Assembly: GCF_023715685.1 (NCBI RefSeq)
Contig: NZ_JAMBOQ010000002.1
Coordinates: 372,001-436,000 of the forward strand
Source: Priestia aryabhattai
Lineage (GTDB): Bacteria; Bacillota; Bacilli; Bacillales; Bacillaceae_H
Length of the DNA stretch: 64,000 nucleotides
Reading direction: 5' to 3'
Shown here: piece by piece, positions 28,533 to 36,033 of the stretch
How positions within the stretch are numbered: position 1 is the stretch's first letter
Layout of the letters: every line of letters begins with the position of its first letter
Made by a program: the position numbers and the translations under genes
The notes under the pieces: model-generated
What the model was told of the DNA's origin: nothing
The model's database searches: none
What the model saw: only the letters and a program-made list of their open reading frames with translations

Positions 28533-28715
28533 TTGGTAGAAGAAAATTTGAAGTTTATTTAATAAAGCGTCTAAGGATTGACTAACTTGAAGTGTGTTAG
28601 GACTTGTCATTCCTTCACGGACAGCCGTTTGAATCATTAACGTTCGTGTCTGTTCGATTTCTTCTATTAGTATTTGGTACATGGATTTGTCTTTTTGGTG
28701 GGTTGAAAGCAGCAT
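28530..28715 (-). CDS. Spo0E-like aspartyl-phosphate phosphatase
   Basis: The 61-residue two-helix protein has the Spo0E family pattern: QTRTLMIQTAVREGMTSPN, then the SQSLDALL signature (S-Q-x-L-D). Spo0E proteins dephosphorylate Spo0A~P and delay sporulation. The start at 28715 lies after an AGGAATTAAC site; MYQILIEEIEQ at residue 12 is an alternative start. It is a lone gene inside the stress region, linking this locus to sporulation control. Confidence 0.8.
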   Translation of the reverse strand: MLLSTHQKDKSMYQILIEEIEQTRTLMIQTAVREGMTSPNTLQVSQSLDALLNKLQIFFYQ

Positions 28716-28821
28716 GTTAATTCCTCTTTTTTCTATAGTGATTATGGTTAAATTAACATTAATAGGTTTATTTTTAAATATTATGAAATTAAAAATAGTA
28801 AATTTTAAGAATTTTTCATAT

Positions 28822-28860
28822 AAAAAAAGAACCTCTTTTTCAACAGAGGTTCTTTTTTTA
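28822..28860. terminator. bidirectional terminator
   Basis: AAAAAAAGAACCTCT and AGAGGTTCTTTTTTT form a long stem with an 8-base loop. Confidence 0.88.
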
Positions 28861-28873
28861 ATATAATAATTTA

Positions 28874-29137
28874 TTATGCATGTTTATGATTACCACGCAT
28901 TTTTCTCATAATGAAACTTACGATTAACACTAAAACGATTGATCCGATAATAGCAGGAATAATAGCAAATCCACCTACAACTGGTCCAAAGCTTCCAAAG
29001 ATAGCTGAACCTAACCAAGAGCCGATAAAACCAGCAATAATGTTACCAATAATACCTCCCGGAACGTCTCTTCCTGTAATTAATCCGGCAAGCCACCCAA
29101 TAATACCACCTACAATAAGTGCCCATAAAAATGACAT
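28874..29137 (-). CDS. GlsB/YeaQ/YmgE family small membrane protein
   Basis: This 87-residue paralogue of the gene at 27058 has three helices and GGIIGWLAGLITGRDVPGGI. ATG at 29137 has AAAGGAGG upstream; the longer frame to 29404 is an artefact without a site. Both paralogues flank the RsbR-like and Spo0E-like genes. On the reverse strand GGGTAA lies in the promoter region, like a sigma-B -10 box, but the -35 spacing does not fit well. Confidence 0.88.
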   Translation of the reverse strand: MSFLWALIVGGIIGWLAGLITGRDVPGGIIGNIIAGFIGSWLGSAIFGSFGPVVGGFAIIPAIIGSIVLVLIVSFIMRKMRGNHKHA

Positions 29138-29335
29138 AAATATCATCCTCCTTTTTAATGATGTATTGCTTATATAGGTTATTACCCCACTTAAAAGAAA
29201 ACTATTCATAGAATAGCAAAAAAAATAAAAAAAACTTGTAAAGGGATCTACGAACTGCGATAGAGTCATAGAAAATAGACTAACTAGTATATAATAGAAA
29301 AAGGAACATAGTTTAGCAGAGAAAGGAGACATGAA

Positions 29336-30100
29336 GTGAAAATAAAAAACCAAAGCGATGTAGTAGAACAGCACTTGATTCAGCACTGGATGTATTTTCA
29401 GCATACGAAGAAATCTGTGAAGGTGGATACGTCAGAAATTAAATGGATTTCTGCACCTCCTTACAATCGAGGCGTATATGCAGGAACCCATCATATTGAG
29501 CCTGCATTAGGGATATGCCCTCCGGCAGGGGAGGAACCTCTATGGATTGTTGGTCCATCTTCATATGATAACCTTAGGCCAGTTCTTCATAAAAATGGAT
29601 TTGTTCCTTATGAAAAATGGATCGGAATGATTCAGTTCATTCAAGAAAAAGAATACATACATGCAGGAGTAGAAGGGTTTCAATGTAAGCGAGTGCGCAC
29701 AGAAGCTGAATTGAAAGAATGGATAACGGTATACATAGACGGCTATCAAAAACCAAAAGAAAAGCAAGCTGACTTTCTTGAAAGATTTAGGGAGCTTATG
29801 CAGCACACTGACCAATATCAGTTATATCTTGGCCTTTATCACAATCGGCCAGCTGTAGCTGGGTCCCTCTTTTTTTATGAAGGTACAGCTGGTTTGTATT
29901 GTATCACTACAGCTAGACATATGAGGAGAAAAGGACTGGCCACCGCATATTTGAAGGAAGTTCTTACTCAAGCAAAAAAACAGGCCCATACGTGTATTTT
30001 GCATGCCACAAGTGCAGGAAAGCCAGCCTATGAGAAACTTGGTTTTACAGGGGTTAACGAATTTGATGTATATAGATGGAGAAATAGAGATGGAATATAA
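29336..30100 (+). CDS. GNAT family acetyltransferase, two-domain
   Basis: The C-terminal half of this 254-residue protein is a GNAT domain: YLGLYHNRPAVAGSLFFYEG, ATARHMRRKGLATAYLKEVL-type acetyl-CoA loop (about 199-217), and SAGKPAYEKLGF. The N-terminal half is a degenerate GNAT-like region (WIVGPSSYDNLRPVLHKNGF). Substrate unknown. GTG at 29336 is used because AAAGGAG lies 7 bases upstream; the ATG at 29331 is out of frame. It is followed by a separate small operon. Confidence 0.85.
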   Translation: MKIKNQSDVVEQHLIQHWMYFQHTKKSVKVDTSEIKWISAPPYNRGVYAGTHHIEPALGICPPAGEEPLWIVGPSSYDNLRPVLHKNGFVPYEKWIGMIQFIQEKEYIHAGVEGFQCKRVRTEAELKEWITVYIDGYQKPKEKQADFLERFRELMQHTDQYQLYLGLYHNRPAVAGSLFFYEGTAGLYCITTARHMRRKGLATAYLKEVLTQAKKQAHTCILHATSAGKPAYEKLGFTGVNEFDVYRWRNRDGI

Positions 30101-30243
30101 TGTGCTGCAGCTTGCGAAAAAAAGAGACAAAATTCGACAAATTTTTAAAAAAGTGTAGCTTCCACTTCGTTTTTGGTGTATCCTAGGAAAAAGCAGCAGC
30201 ATGAGCTAGTGTTGTACATAGAACACAGATAAAAGGAGTCATT

Positions 30244-30357
30244 ATGAAACATTTTTTTAAAACGAGCACGTTTTGGATAGGTTTGGTTGTCGGAATCGCG
30301 CTCACATTTGGGGGATATTTTACTGTTACTAGTATTTATGATTATTATTTAGGGTGA
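30244..30357 (+). CDS. small membrane protein (37 aa)
   Basis: The 37-residue frame MKHFFKTSTFWIGLVVGIAL... has one clear membrane helix (about residues 11-32) and ends SIYDYYLG. The start has AAAAGGAGTCATT. Its end (GGGTGAG) supplies the only ribosome-like sequence for the next frame, so the two are likely coupled. Function unknown. Confidence 0.6.
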   Translation: MKHFFKTSTFWIGLVVGIALTFGGYFTVTSIYDYYLG

Positions 30358-30363
30358 GAACAG

Positions 30364-30720
30364 CTGAAAGTATTGACTGCCTCTCAGAAAAATCTTCAAA
30401 CTGCTTTTAAAGAGTATAATCAGCTTATGGCCGAAAAAAAAACTAAAAAGCAATTTATCAATGAACTCGATGATATTTCAAACACTATAAACTATGAATA
30501 TAATGAATTAGCTTCCCTTGATCCTATGATGAAAACAATGTATAAGCATACGGGTGTCATCGATGATATGGAACTGATGATTGATAATATCGATAGCATT
30601 TATGAATTAACGATGAATGATCACAAAGACGCAACAAAACCGCTTCAAACCTACGTATCTGATTTAATGGAATATGTAGAAAAAGATATGAAAAAAGAAA
30701 TAAGTATGCTAAATAAATAG
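30364..30720 (+). CDS. hypothetical helical protein, unusual start
   Basis: The all-helical, charged product of about 115-118 residues resembles a soluble coiled-coil protein (KNLQTAFKEYNQLMAEKKTK, DDISNTINYEYNELASLDP). No ATG or GTG opens it. TTG at 30373 is 15 bases from the GGGTGAG at the end of the preceding gene, while CTG at 30364 is 6 bases from it and gives (M)KVLTASQKN. I favour CTG with translational coupling, or an extracytoplasmic role as partner of the small membrane protein; both are inference. No family recognised. Confidence 0.55.
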   Translation: MKVLTASQKNLQTAFKEYNQLMAEKKTKKQFINELDDISNTINYEYNELASLDPMMKTMYKHTGVIDDMELMIDNIDSIYELTMNDHKDATKPLQTYVSDLMEYVEKDMKKEISMLNK

Positions 30721-30723
30721 AAC

Positions 30724-30760
30724 AAAACAGCTGTCTAAACAAATAGGCAGCTGTTTTTTG
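30724..30760 (+). terminator. terminator of small operon
   Basis: AAAACAGCTGTCT and AGGCAGCTGTTTTTT form the stem-loop. Confidence 0.85.
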
Positions 30761-30856
30761 TTGATTATAAAAGGAATCTTTTGGTTGCAGGCGAAAGAGT
30801 ATACTATGTACCAATTCACTTACGTGCACCACGTTAACAAAAAGGGAGGACATAGT

Positions 30857-31333
30857 ATGAAAAAAGTGGTGGTTATCCTATTTAGTTTGTTTTCATTAGC
30901 CGCATGTCAGGTGCCTACAGCTGAAACGCTTGAAGATCCTTATCCACCCTCTATAAAAATAATAGCGGAAGGCAAAAAAGCCATCATCAAGCCTTTATTT
31001 TTTTGTTGGACCGAATGTGAAGCTGAGTTTGGCGAACGAAAAAATTTTAGACAAATCGTTATGAAAGATAGTATCCCCGTCTCTCAAGATGGTCAAGTGT
31101 CCATTGAAATAGATGGTAAAAAACCTAATGCTCTTTATTACAAACAAATTCGCAATCAGTCTATTTATGAAAACATAGTAGAAAAAAAGGACATAAAAAA
31201 AACATCTGCTATTACAGTAGATTCTACCTATCGCGGTGATCGATATATACTCGTAGCGGACTGGAAGGATACCAAAGGAAAAAAGCTAATTGGGCGTGTC
31301 TATTACACCCCAGTAAAATTTGAAACGCCATAG
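30857..31333 (+). CDS. predicted lipoprotein (158 aa)
   Basis: ATG at 30857 follows AAAGGGAGGACATAGT. The signal MKKVVVILFSLFSLAAC gives a lipidated cysteine at residue 17 (lipobox LAAC). The mature domain has a C-W-x-E-C element (FFCWTECEAEFG) that could form a disulfide, and later TYRGDRYILVADWKDTKGKK, suggesting a small beta sandwich. No family is recognised. The upstream in-frame extension to 30758 overlaps a terminator and is rejected. Confidence 0.75.
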   Translation: MKKVVVILFSLFSLAACQVPTAETLEDPYPPSIKIIAEGKKAIIKPLFFCWTECEAEFGERKNFRQIVMKDSIPVSQDGQVSIEIDGKKPNALYYKQIRNQSIYENIVEKKDIKKTSAITVDSTYRGDRYILVADWKDTKGKKLIGRVYYTPVKFETP

Positions 31334-31372
31334 CTATGGCTCTCTATGCTGTAATAGAGAACCATAATATGC

Positions 31373-32206
31373 TTAACTAATAGAATTAAGCGCTTGTGCA
31401 AGAGAAGAAGTAGTTTTAACACCTTCAAATGAAAGCCCTAAACGAATCGCAGTTTGAGAAATTTCCGGTCGAATTCCAGATAAAATTGTTTGCACACCAA
31501 GTAAACGAAGAGCTTTTACCAAATTAAAAATCTCTTGTGCCATCATCGTATCAATCGTAGCTACACCGAGCAGGTCAATGCATAAATGTTCAACGCCTTT
31601 TTCCGAGCATTGCTGAAGCGTGTTTTCTAAAATAAACTGACTTTTGACCGTTCCAATATCCCCCACAAGAGGCAGAAGTGCAACTTTGTTTTGAAGCATG
31701 ATGACAGGAGAACTTAATTCATCAATTAACTCTTTCTGAGCGTTCAGCTGTTCTTGCGTATTTTTATGATATTCTTGAATAAAGGTATAAATAGATAGAT
31801 CAAAAGCTTTAACAATAATGTCATACCACATAAATATCTTATCTACGCTTACCTCCTCCGAATGCAAAGAGATAAACTTTTTTAAGTAATTAACGGCAAT
31901 TTTTTGTGAATTAAAATATTCTCGAACAATAAAGTGAAGAGGCGTACTTAAATGCTTTGGATCACGCGCTAGTTTTATCGACCACTGCTGGAAATCCGAA
32001 AAAAAATACTCCTCATCTTTTATAAATACGTCAAATAAATGCTGAAAATAATCTTGATTTTGCTGCTTCAGTTCTTTCACAATTGCTGGATTTTTACTCG
32101 AATATACGGAGAACTCATTTTCATCGTCGAGCTGATTGTACCAGTCTTCAGTTAATTGAAGAGAATGTTCTTTAAAAAAATGATATAAGTCCTGATTTTT
32201 ATGCAT
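31373..32206 (-). CDS. RsbR-type stressosome protein
   Basis: ATG at 32206 has TAAGGAGAGTCTTC upstream and gives 277 residues. Residues 1-150 form an all-helical sensor (HFFKEHSLQLTEDWYNQL; HFIVREYFNSQKIAVNYLKK) unlike that of the other paralogue, so it probably senses a different signal. The STAS domain spans about 160-272 and keeps the two phosphorylatable threonines T186 (GDIGT) and T220 (TIDT). It lies directly downstream of, and in the same direction as, the disrupted LOV-STAS gene, separated by about 240 bases. Confidence 0.9.
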   Translation of the reverse strand: MHKNQDLYHFFKEHSLQLTEDWYNQLDDENEFSVYSSKNPAIVKELKQQNQDYFQHLFDVFIKDEEYFFSDFQQWSIKLARDPKHLSTPLHFIVREYFNSQKIAVNYLKKFISLHSEEVSVDKIFMWYDIIVKAFDLSIYTFIQEYHKNTQEQLNAQKELIDELSSPVIMLQNKVALLPLVGDIGTVKSQFILENTLQQCSEKGVEHLCIDLLGVATIDTMMAQEIFNLVKALRLLGVQTILSGIRPEISQTAIRLGLSFEGVKTTSSLAQALNSIS

Positions 32207-32446
32207 GAAGACTCTCCTTACATATGTATAGTCTAATTGATTTATAAATAAAGGCATAAAAGCACCCCCTGATATAGAGTGAGGATGCTTATAAATAAAT
32301 CCATTATGAAGCGCATTTATTTTCCTATACACCTTGTTTTCCCTAACTACATACTCTCAAACCCAATTTATTAACAAATAAACATTTTTCAACTAGCATA
32401 TTCATGTATTTTAAATATTTTTCTAGATGAGGATTACCACTTGTGC

Positions 32447-33222
32447 TTATAGCCTTAGCTTTGGTAATGCATCTTTGATGTTTTGATAGACTAAAATAAA
32501 GGACATGTCATCCTCTATTGTGCTCATATGTATGACCATGTTAGGAGAAATACCCGTTAAAACAAGCTAAGTTCCCATAAGCTTTAGCCAATTGTAAATA
32601 TTAAGAATATCACGGCCGAATGAATCGTTAAACTGAGCTAATCCGGAGACGTCTAGGATTAAATAACGATCTTTGCTGCTTGTATTACGCGAGGTAAAGC
32701 TGTTATATAGCATTTTTATACGCCGTTCGTTTAACGTTCCGATTAATGGAAGAACAGAGATTCCTTTCTCTATTAGCACAATAGGGGTAGCCTTTCAACT
32801 TCTTCCAAAACTTGCTGTAGCTGTTCTTGGGCTGTAATTTCTATTGTTACGTCTTTTTGAACACCGATGAAGTAGTATTTATCTTCTTCTACGTATGTTG
32901 GGTCAATCGTTAACTGATTATGGAAGGAAGAGCCGTCTTTTCGATAATTAACAAGCGTAACAGAAACTGACTGATTGCGGCTGATAGCGCTGCGAATTTC
33001 ATCAACGTGGTGCGGGTTTGTAAGAGAGCCTTGTAGAAAACGGCAATTTTCCTCTAATACTTCTTCTTCCTTATAGCCGGTCATAAGGGAAAACCCTTGA
33101 TTGAGGTAAATAATTGGGTTATCAGGCAAAGAAGGGTCCGTCACGATAATACCAGATTGTGAGCTATGAAGGGCTTTATTTAAAATGGACCATTTTGAAT
33201 CTTGAGCTTCAGGTGTAGTCAA
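32447..33222 (-). pseudogene. ytvA: disrupted blue-light receptor, YtvA-like LOV-STAS protein
   Basis: Residues 1-145 are a complete LOV domain with the flavin-adduct cysteine C60 in ENCRFLQG, NYRKDGSSFHNQL and GVQKDVT. The frame then shifts near 32786-32791: the first frame ends at TAA 32773-32775 (VERLPLLC), while the STAS domain continues in another frame (TPIVLIEKGISVLPLIGTL). That frame hits an in-frame TAG at 32567-32569, exactly where YtvA has Glu after LLKLTGT, and resumes LVLTGISPNMVIHMSTIEDD to a TAA at 32447. TTG at 33222 with GAGGG upstream is the start. In YtvA the STAS domain joins the stressosome. Two independent lesions argue against a single read error. A stand-alone LOV protein could still be made. 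Confidence 0.88.
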
Positions 33223-33374
33223 TGCATTCCCTCATTCCTTGGAATTTTTATAAAAATATTGTGACATACACACGTCTAAAACACAATTTTCGACGCATTT
33301 GCTGTTAGAGAAAGAATGAAGATAAGGAAAAATATGTTATAATAGTTTCAGGGGTAAAGGGAGTGTGAACAAAC

Positions 33375-33638
33375 GTGATAACCATTAATTTATTTAATGT
33401 TAGTTTCTTTGTGATGGCGCTAGTAGGCTTCATTCTCATTTTTTATTTGCGTCTAAAGTTTAACCGTCCACTGTCATTATTTAAATGGTCTTTCTTGTTC
33501 GGAACGGTGCTGCTGTCGCTAAGCGTATACTTGTTTATGGCGACCAGCCAATATATTCATTTGATATGGAATACAATCGGCTCAGTTATGACAGCGCTCT
33601 ATCTTATCAGTATTATGGTCGGAGCAGAAGAGTCATAA
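33375..33638 (+). CDS. small membrane protein (87 aa)
   Basis: The protein has three predicted helices (VSFFVMALVGFILIFYL; WSFLFGTVLLSLSVYLFM; HLIWNTIGSVMTALYLISIM) and short loops. GTG at 33375 follows AAAGGGAGTGTGAACAAAC. It diverges from the LOV-STAS pseudogene. No family is recognised. Confidence 0.7.
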   Translation: MITINLFNVSFFVMALVGFILIFYLRLKFNRPLSLFKWSFLFGTVLLSLSVYLFMATSQYIHLIWNTIGSVMTALYLISIMVGAEES

Positions 33639-33990
33639 ATACATATGTTTGAAAGTCTATTGAAAGTGGAAAATAAGTAGAGATGCATAAAAAAGAAAGA
33701 TACGAACTTACATTCTTTTAGCCGAAATAATGACAACTTGAAAACACCTCGGTACAAAATGCCGAGGTGTTTTTTCATAAATAAAAAGGAAAGGAGAATA
33801 TTTAGAGAAATACTAGTCATATTTTACTGATTGTAGTAAAATGAAAAGTTATTATTCTATCTTTAAGTTGTTGCTATTGGAAACATATGTTAGTCTAAAA
33901 GTGGTATACATTTTAGGCGATCTTGAAAAAGAGAGACGAGAAGCTTTTATCTAGGTTTCTTAAAAGCTTTACGTTTACTGAGGTGAAACA
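33639..33990. other. intergenic region before B12-sensor operon
   Basis: It contains a terminator at 33741-33776 and then an AT-rich region of about 200 bases that should hold the promoter of the sensor operon. No certain promoter was found, and no gene is seen. Confidence 0.5.
33741..33776 (+). terminator. terminator
   Basis: AAAACACCTCGG and CCGAGGTGTTTTTTC form a strong stem-loop. Confidence 0.88.
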
Positions 33991-34656
33991 ATGAAATCTC
34001 AAGTACAAAAATTTGTAGGCTATTTATTAGCTGGTGATCAAGATAGCGCTTGGGAAGTTGTGCTAGAAGAAATCCAACAAGGAAAGAACAGCCTAGATAT
34101 TTATGAAAATTTAATTACAACCGCAATGCGAGTAACTGGAGATATGTGGGAAGAAAATATCATTTCTGTAGCCGATGAGCATGTTGCGACTACGACATGT
34201 GATTATGTACTAACTCGCTATCGCTTTTATAAAAAAATTCAGGGACACGCTTCAGACCTCGCTCCGAAGGCACTGCTTCTATGCTTGGAACAAGAACAAC
34301 ACTTTATTGGTTTAAAGATGGTAGCTTTATTGTTTGAAGAACACGGCTGGAATACTCGTTTTTTAGGGGCTAATCTACCTCTGGAATACGCTGAGAAAAT
34401 GGCCATGGAATGGAAACCGCAGATGGTAGGATTATCTGTCAGCATCCCTTATCATATTGAGCAGCTTGCTGAATATACCAAAACTTTGGATAAATTAGAA
34501 CCAAAGCCAACCGTAATGGTAGGAGGGCGCTTAGTTTCTCAAATCGATTTCCGTTCCTACTGTTCTGAGCATACATGCCTAATCCCGGATCTTCATCAAT
34601 TAAATAACTGGTTAGTCAGTTATCAAAAAGGAGTGGAAGTTAATGTCGATGCTTGA
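33991..34656 (+). CDS. cobalamin (B12)-binding sensor protein, CarH/LitR-type light-sensing domain
   Basis: The 221-residue protein consists only of a B12-binding sensory unit. Residues about 1-85 form the four-helix cap with W53, E63 and H64 in W-x9-EH, the signature of adenosylcobalamin photoreceptors such as CarH and LitR. Residues about 90-210 form the Rossmann-like cobalamin domain with EQEQHFIGL (H104 and G107 of the H-x-x-G lower-ligand motif) and LGANLPLEYAEKM. There is no MerR-type DNA-binding domain and no enzyme domain. The next gene overlaps by 14 bases and encodes a STAS protein, so the signal probably goes to that partner. The start follows GAGGTGAAACA. Light sensing is inference. 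Confidence 0.88.
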   Translation: MKSQVQKFVGYLLAGDQDSAWEVVLEEIQQGKNSLDIYENLITTAMRVTGDMWEENIISVADEHVATTTCDYVLTRYRFYKKIQGHASDLAPKALLLCLEQEQHFIGLKMVALLFEEHGWNTRFLGANLPLEYAEKMAMEWKPQMVGLSVSIPYHIEQLAEYTKTLDKLEPKPTVMVGGRLVSQIDFRSYCSEHTCLIPDLHQLNNWLVSYQKGVEVNVDA

Positions 34657-35467
34657 GTACGTTCCAGTCCCTTATTTTTTAGTAGATACTGAATTTAATA
34701 TTTTAGAATGGTCCCAGCAATCATGTCATTTGTTTAAGCCTCCAGCTAATTTTTTAGATCTTGTAGACGTATTTAGTCAAGAAAAGGTGAGAAAGTTTTT
34801 AAGCTTGCGCCAAAAAGATTCTAGAGAACTGTCTGTAAACGAATCCCATGATGAGCAAACGCTTGTTCAAAGCCGAGGGCAGGCTATTCAGAAAGTAGAA
34901 CTTGTGATGCACACCAATGATTCGCCTTATTCACTGTTTGAATGCTTAATTCAATGGGACAATGATATAGGTCATTTAGTTTGTATTCGCCAAGATGAAC
35001 GTATACAAGAGCTAACGAATCTTGTTCAAGACCATCGGAAACGATTAGCAGATACAGATTTTGAACTGCTTGAACAAAAAGAACGCCTTGAAAAATCATT
35101 ACAAAAAATTAAGCAGTTGTCCGCTTCTTTTATTAAATTATCCTCTAAAGTAGGACTTATACCTCTTTTTGGGGACTTAGATACAGCTCTTGTAGCTGAA
35201 AATACGTGCATTTTGCAAAACTGTGCGCATGAAGGAAATTACACCACGCTTCTATTTGACTTTGGAGGATTAGATATATTAACACCTGAAGGAATTCAAG
35301 CTTTCGCAGGCTTTATGCAGTCCTTCTATCTTATGGGTATCACATGCTATATTATTGGTATGAAGTCACACCATACGGCTTCTTTGAAAAATAGAACGTT
35401 TGGTGATCAAATTATTTATATGAATAATCTGAGTGAAATTGTTGCTGTGAATAAAAATGTAAGTTAA
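34643..35467 (+). CDS. PAS-coiled coil-STAS protein, RsbR-like
   Basis: The 274-residue protein has a PAS-like region (about 1-115, YFLVDTEFNILEWSQQS), a coiled coil (about 118-160) and a STAS domain (about 163-268). Threonines matching the two RsbR phosphosites are kept: T181 in GDLDT and T214 in LDILTPEG. ATG at 34643 lies inside the end of the B12-sensor gene with AAAGGAG upstream, so translation is coupled. It probably joins, or imitates, a stressosome and receives its input from the cobalamin protein. It lacks the LOV cysteine motif. No rsbS or rsbT is adjacent. Confidence 0.87.
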   Translation: MSMLEYVPVPYFLVDTEFNILEWSQQSCHLFKPPANFLDLVDVFSQEKVRKFLSLRQKDSRELSVNESHDEQTLVQSRGQAIQKVELVMHTNDSPYSLFECLIQWDNDIGHLVCIRQDERIQELTNLVQDHRKRLADTDFELLEQKERLEKSLQKIKQLSASFIKLSSKVGLIPLFGDLDTALVAENTCILQNCAHEGNYTTLLFDFGGLDILTPEGIQAFAGFMQSFYLMGITCYIIGMKSHHTASLKNRTFGDQIIYMNNLSEIVAVNKNVS

Positions 35468-35473
35468 AAGAGT

Positions 35474-35508
35474 GGAGGAGAAGAAAGAATAACTTTCTTC
35501 TCCTCTTT
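35474..35508 (+). terminator. terminator of B12-sensor operon
   Basis: GAGGAGAAGAAAG and CTTTCTTCTCCTC form a perfect 13-base stem, then TTTCTG. Confidence 0.85.
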
Positions 35509-35556
35509 CTGTATACACTTATCTTCTTATAATTAAACATCTATTAAACCATCTGT

Positions 35557-35888
35557 TTATATTTTAGCTGAAATGATAGCGTTGAGACGTTGAAGCCCAA
35601 CGTTCAAATCAGTATCGCTCAGAAGGGAATAGCTTATTCGAATATGAGCATGAAGAGGCTTATGAACAAAACATGCTTCACCGGGTAAAAAGCAAACATT
35701 GTGCTCCTGGGCTTTTTTTAATAATTCGAATGTGTTCATAAGCTAATTTTTAAATCTTGTGATAGCTTGCGTAAAGAAGGGAGCTGATCGCCAGGTTTTA
35801 TCATGCCCGTTTGGATGCGGTAACGAATCTGCTCATAGATTTGCTGATAAATGGGTATCGATGATTGTTTGTGTACGTTAAATTTCAT
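35557..35888 (-). pseudogene. internally deleted MocR-type (GntR/aminotransferase) regulator
   Basis: From ATG 35888 (AGGTGACACA upstream) the frame gives a GntR winged-helix start, IPIYQQIYEQIRYRIQTGMI and PGDQLPSLRKLSQDL, about 50 residues. It then stops, and an overlapping frame (35557-35739) gives the end of a class-I aminotransferase domain, EHNVCFLPGEACF and RISYSLLSDTDLNVGLQRLN. A full MocR protein is about 450-480 residues, so roughly 350 were deleted and the join is out of frame. The intact divergent EamA transporter was probably its target, as in the ycxD/ycxC arrangement of B. subtilis. Confidence 0.85.
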
Positions 35889-36033
35889 TGTGTCACCTAA
35901 CCATTCTTTTTCTTTAGTTAACCTTAAAATAAGCATGGGCGCAACTGGAAAAACAGCAACTGTTATAGTCAGTGTTTTACTGTTATATCTTCTTTCTTTT
36001 ACACTCATGACATGTTTAAAGGAGGAAAGATAT

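Noticed and set aside
28874..29404. 176-residue version of the GlsB-type protein
   Set aside because: The extra N-terminal 89 residues have no ribosome site, while ATG 29137 has a strong AAAGGAGG and matches the family start.
35851..36033. 61-residue N-terminal extension of the EamA transporter
   Set aside because: It runs antisense over the MocR remnant; ATG 36034 has an AAAGGAGG site and gives normal EamA length.
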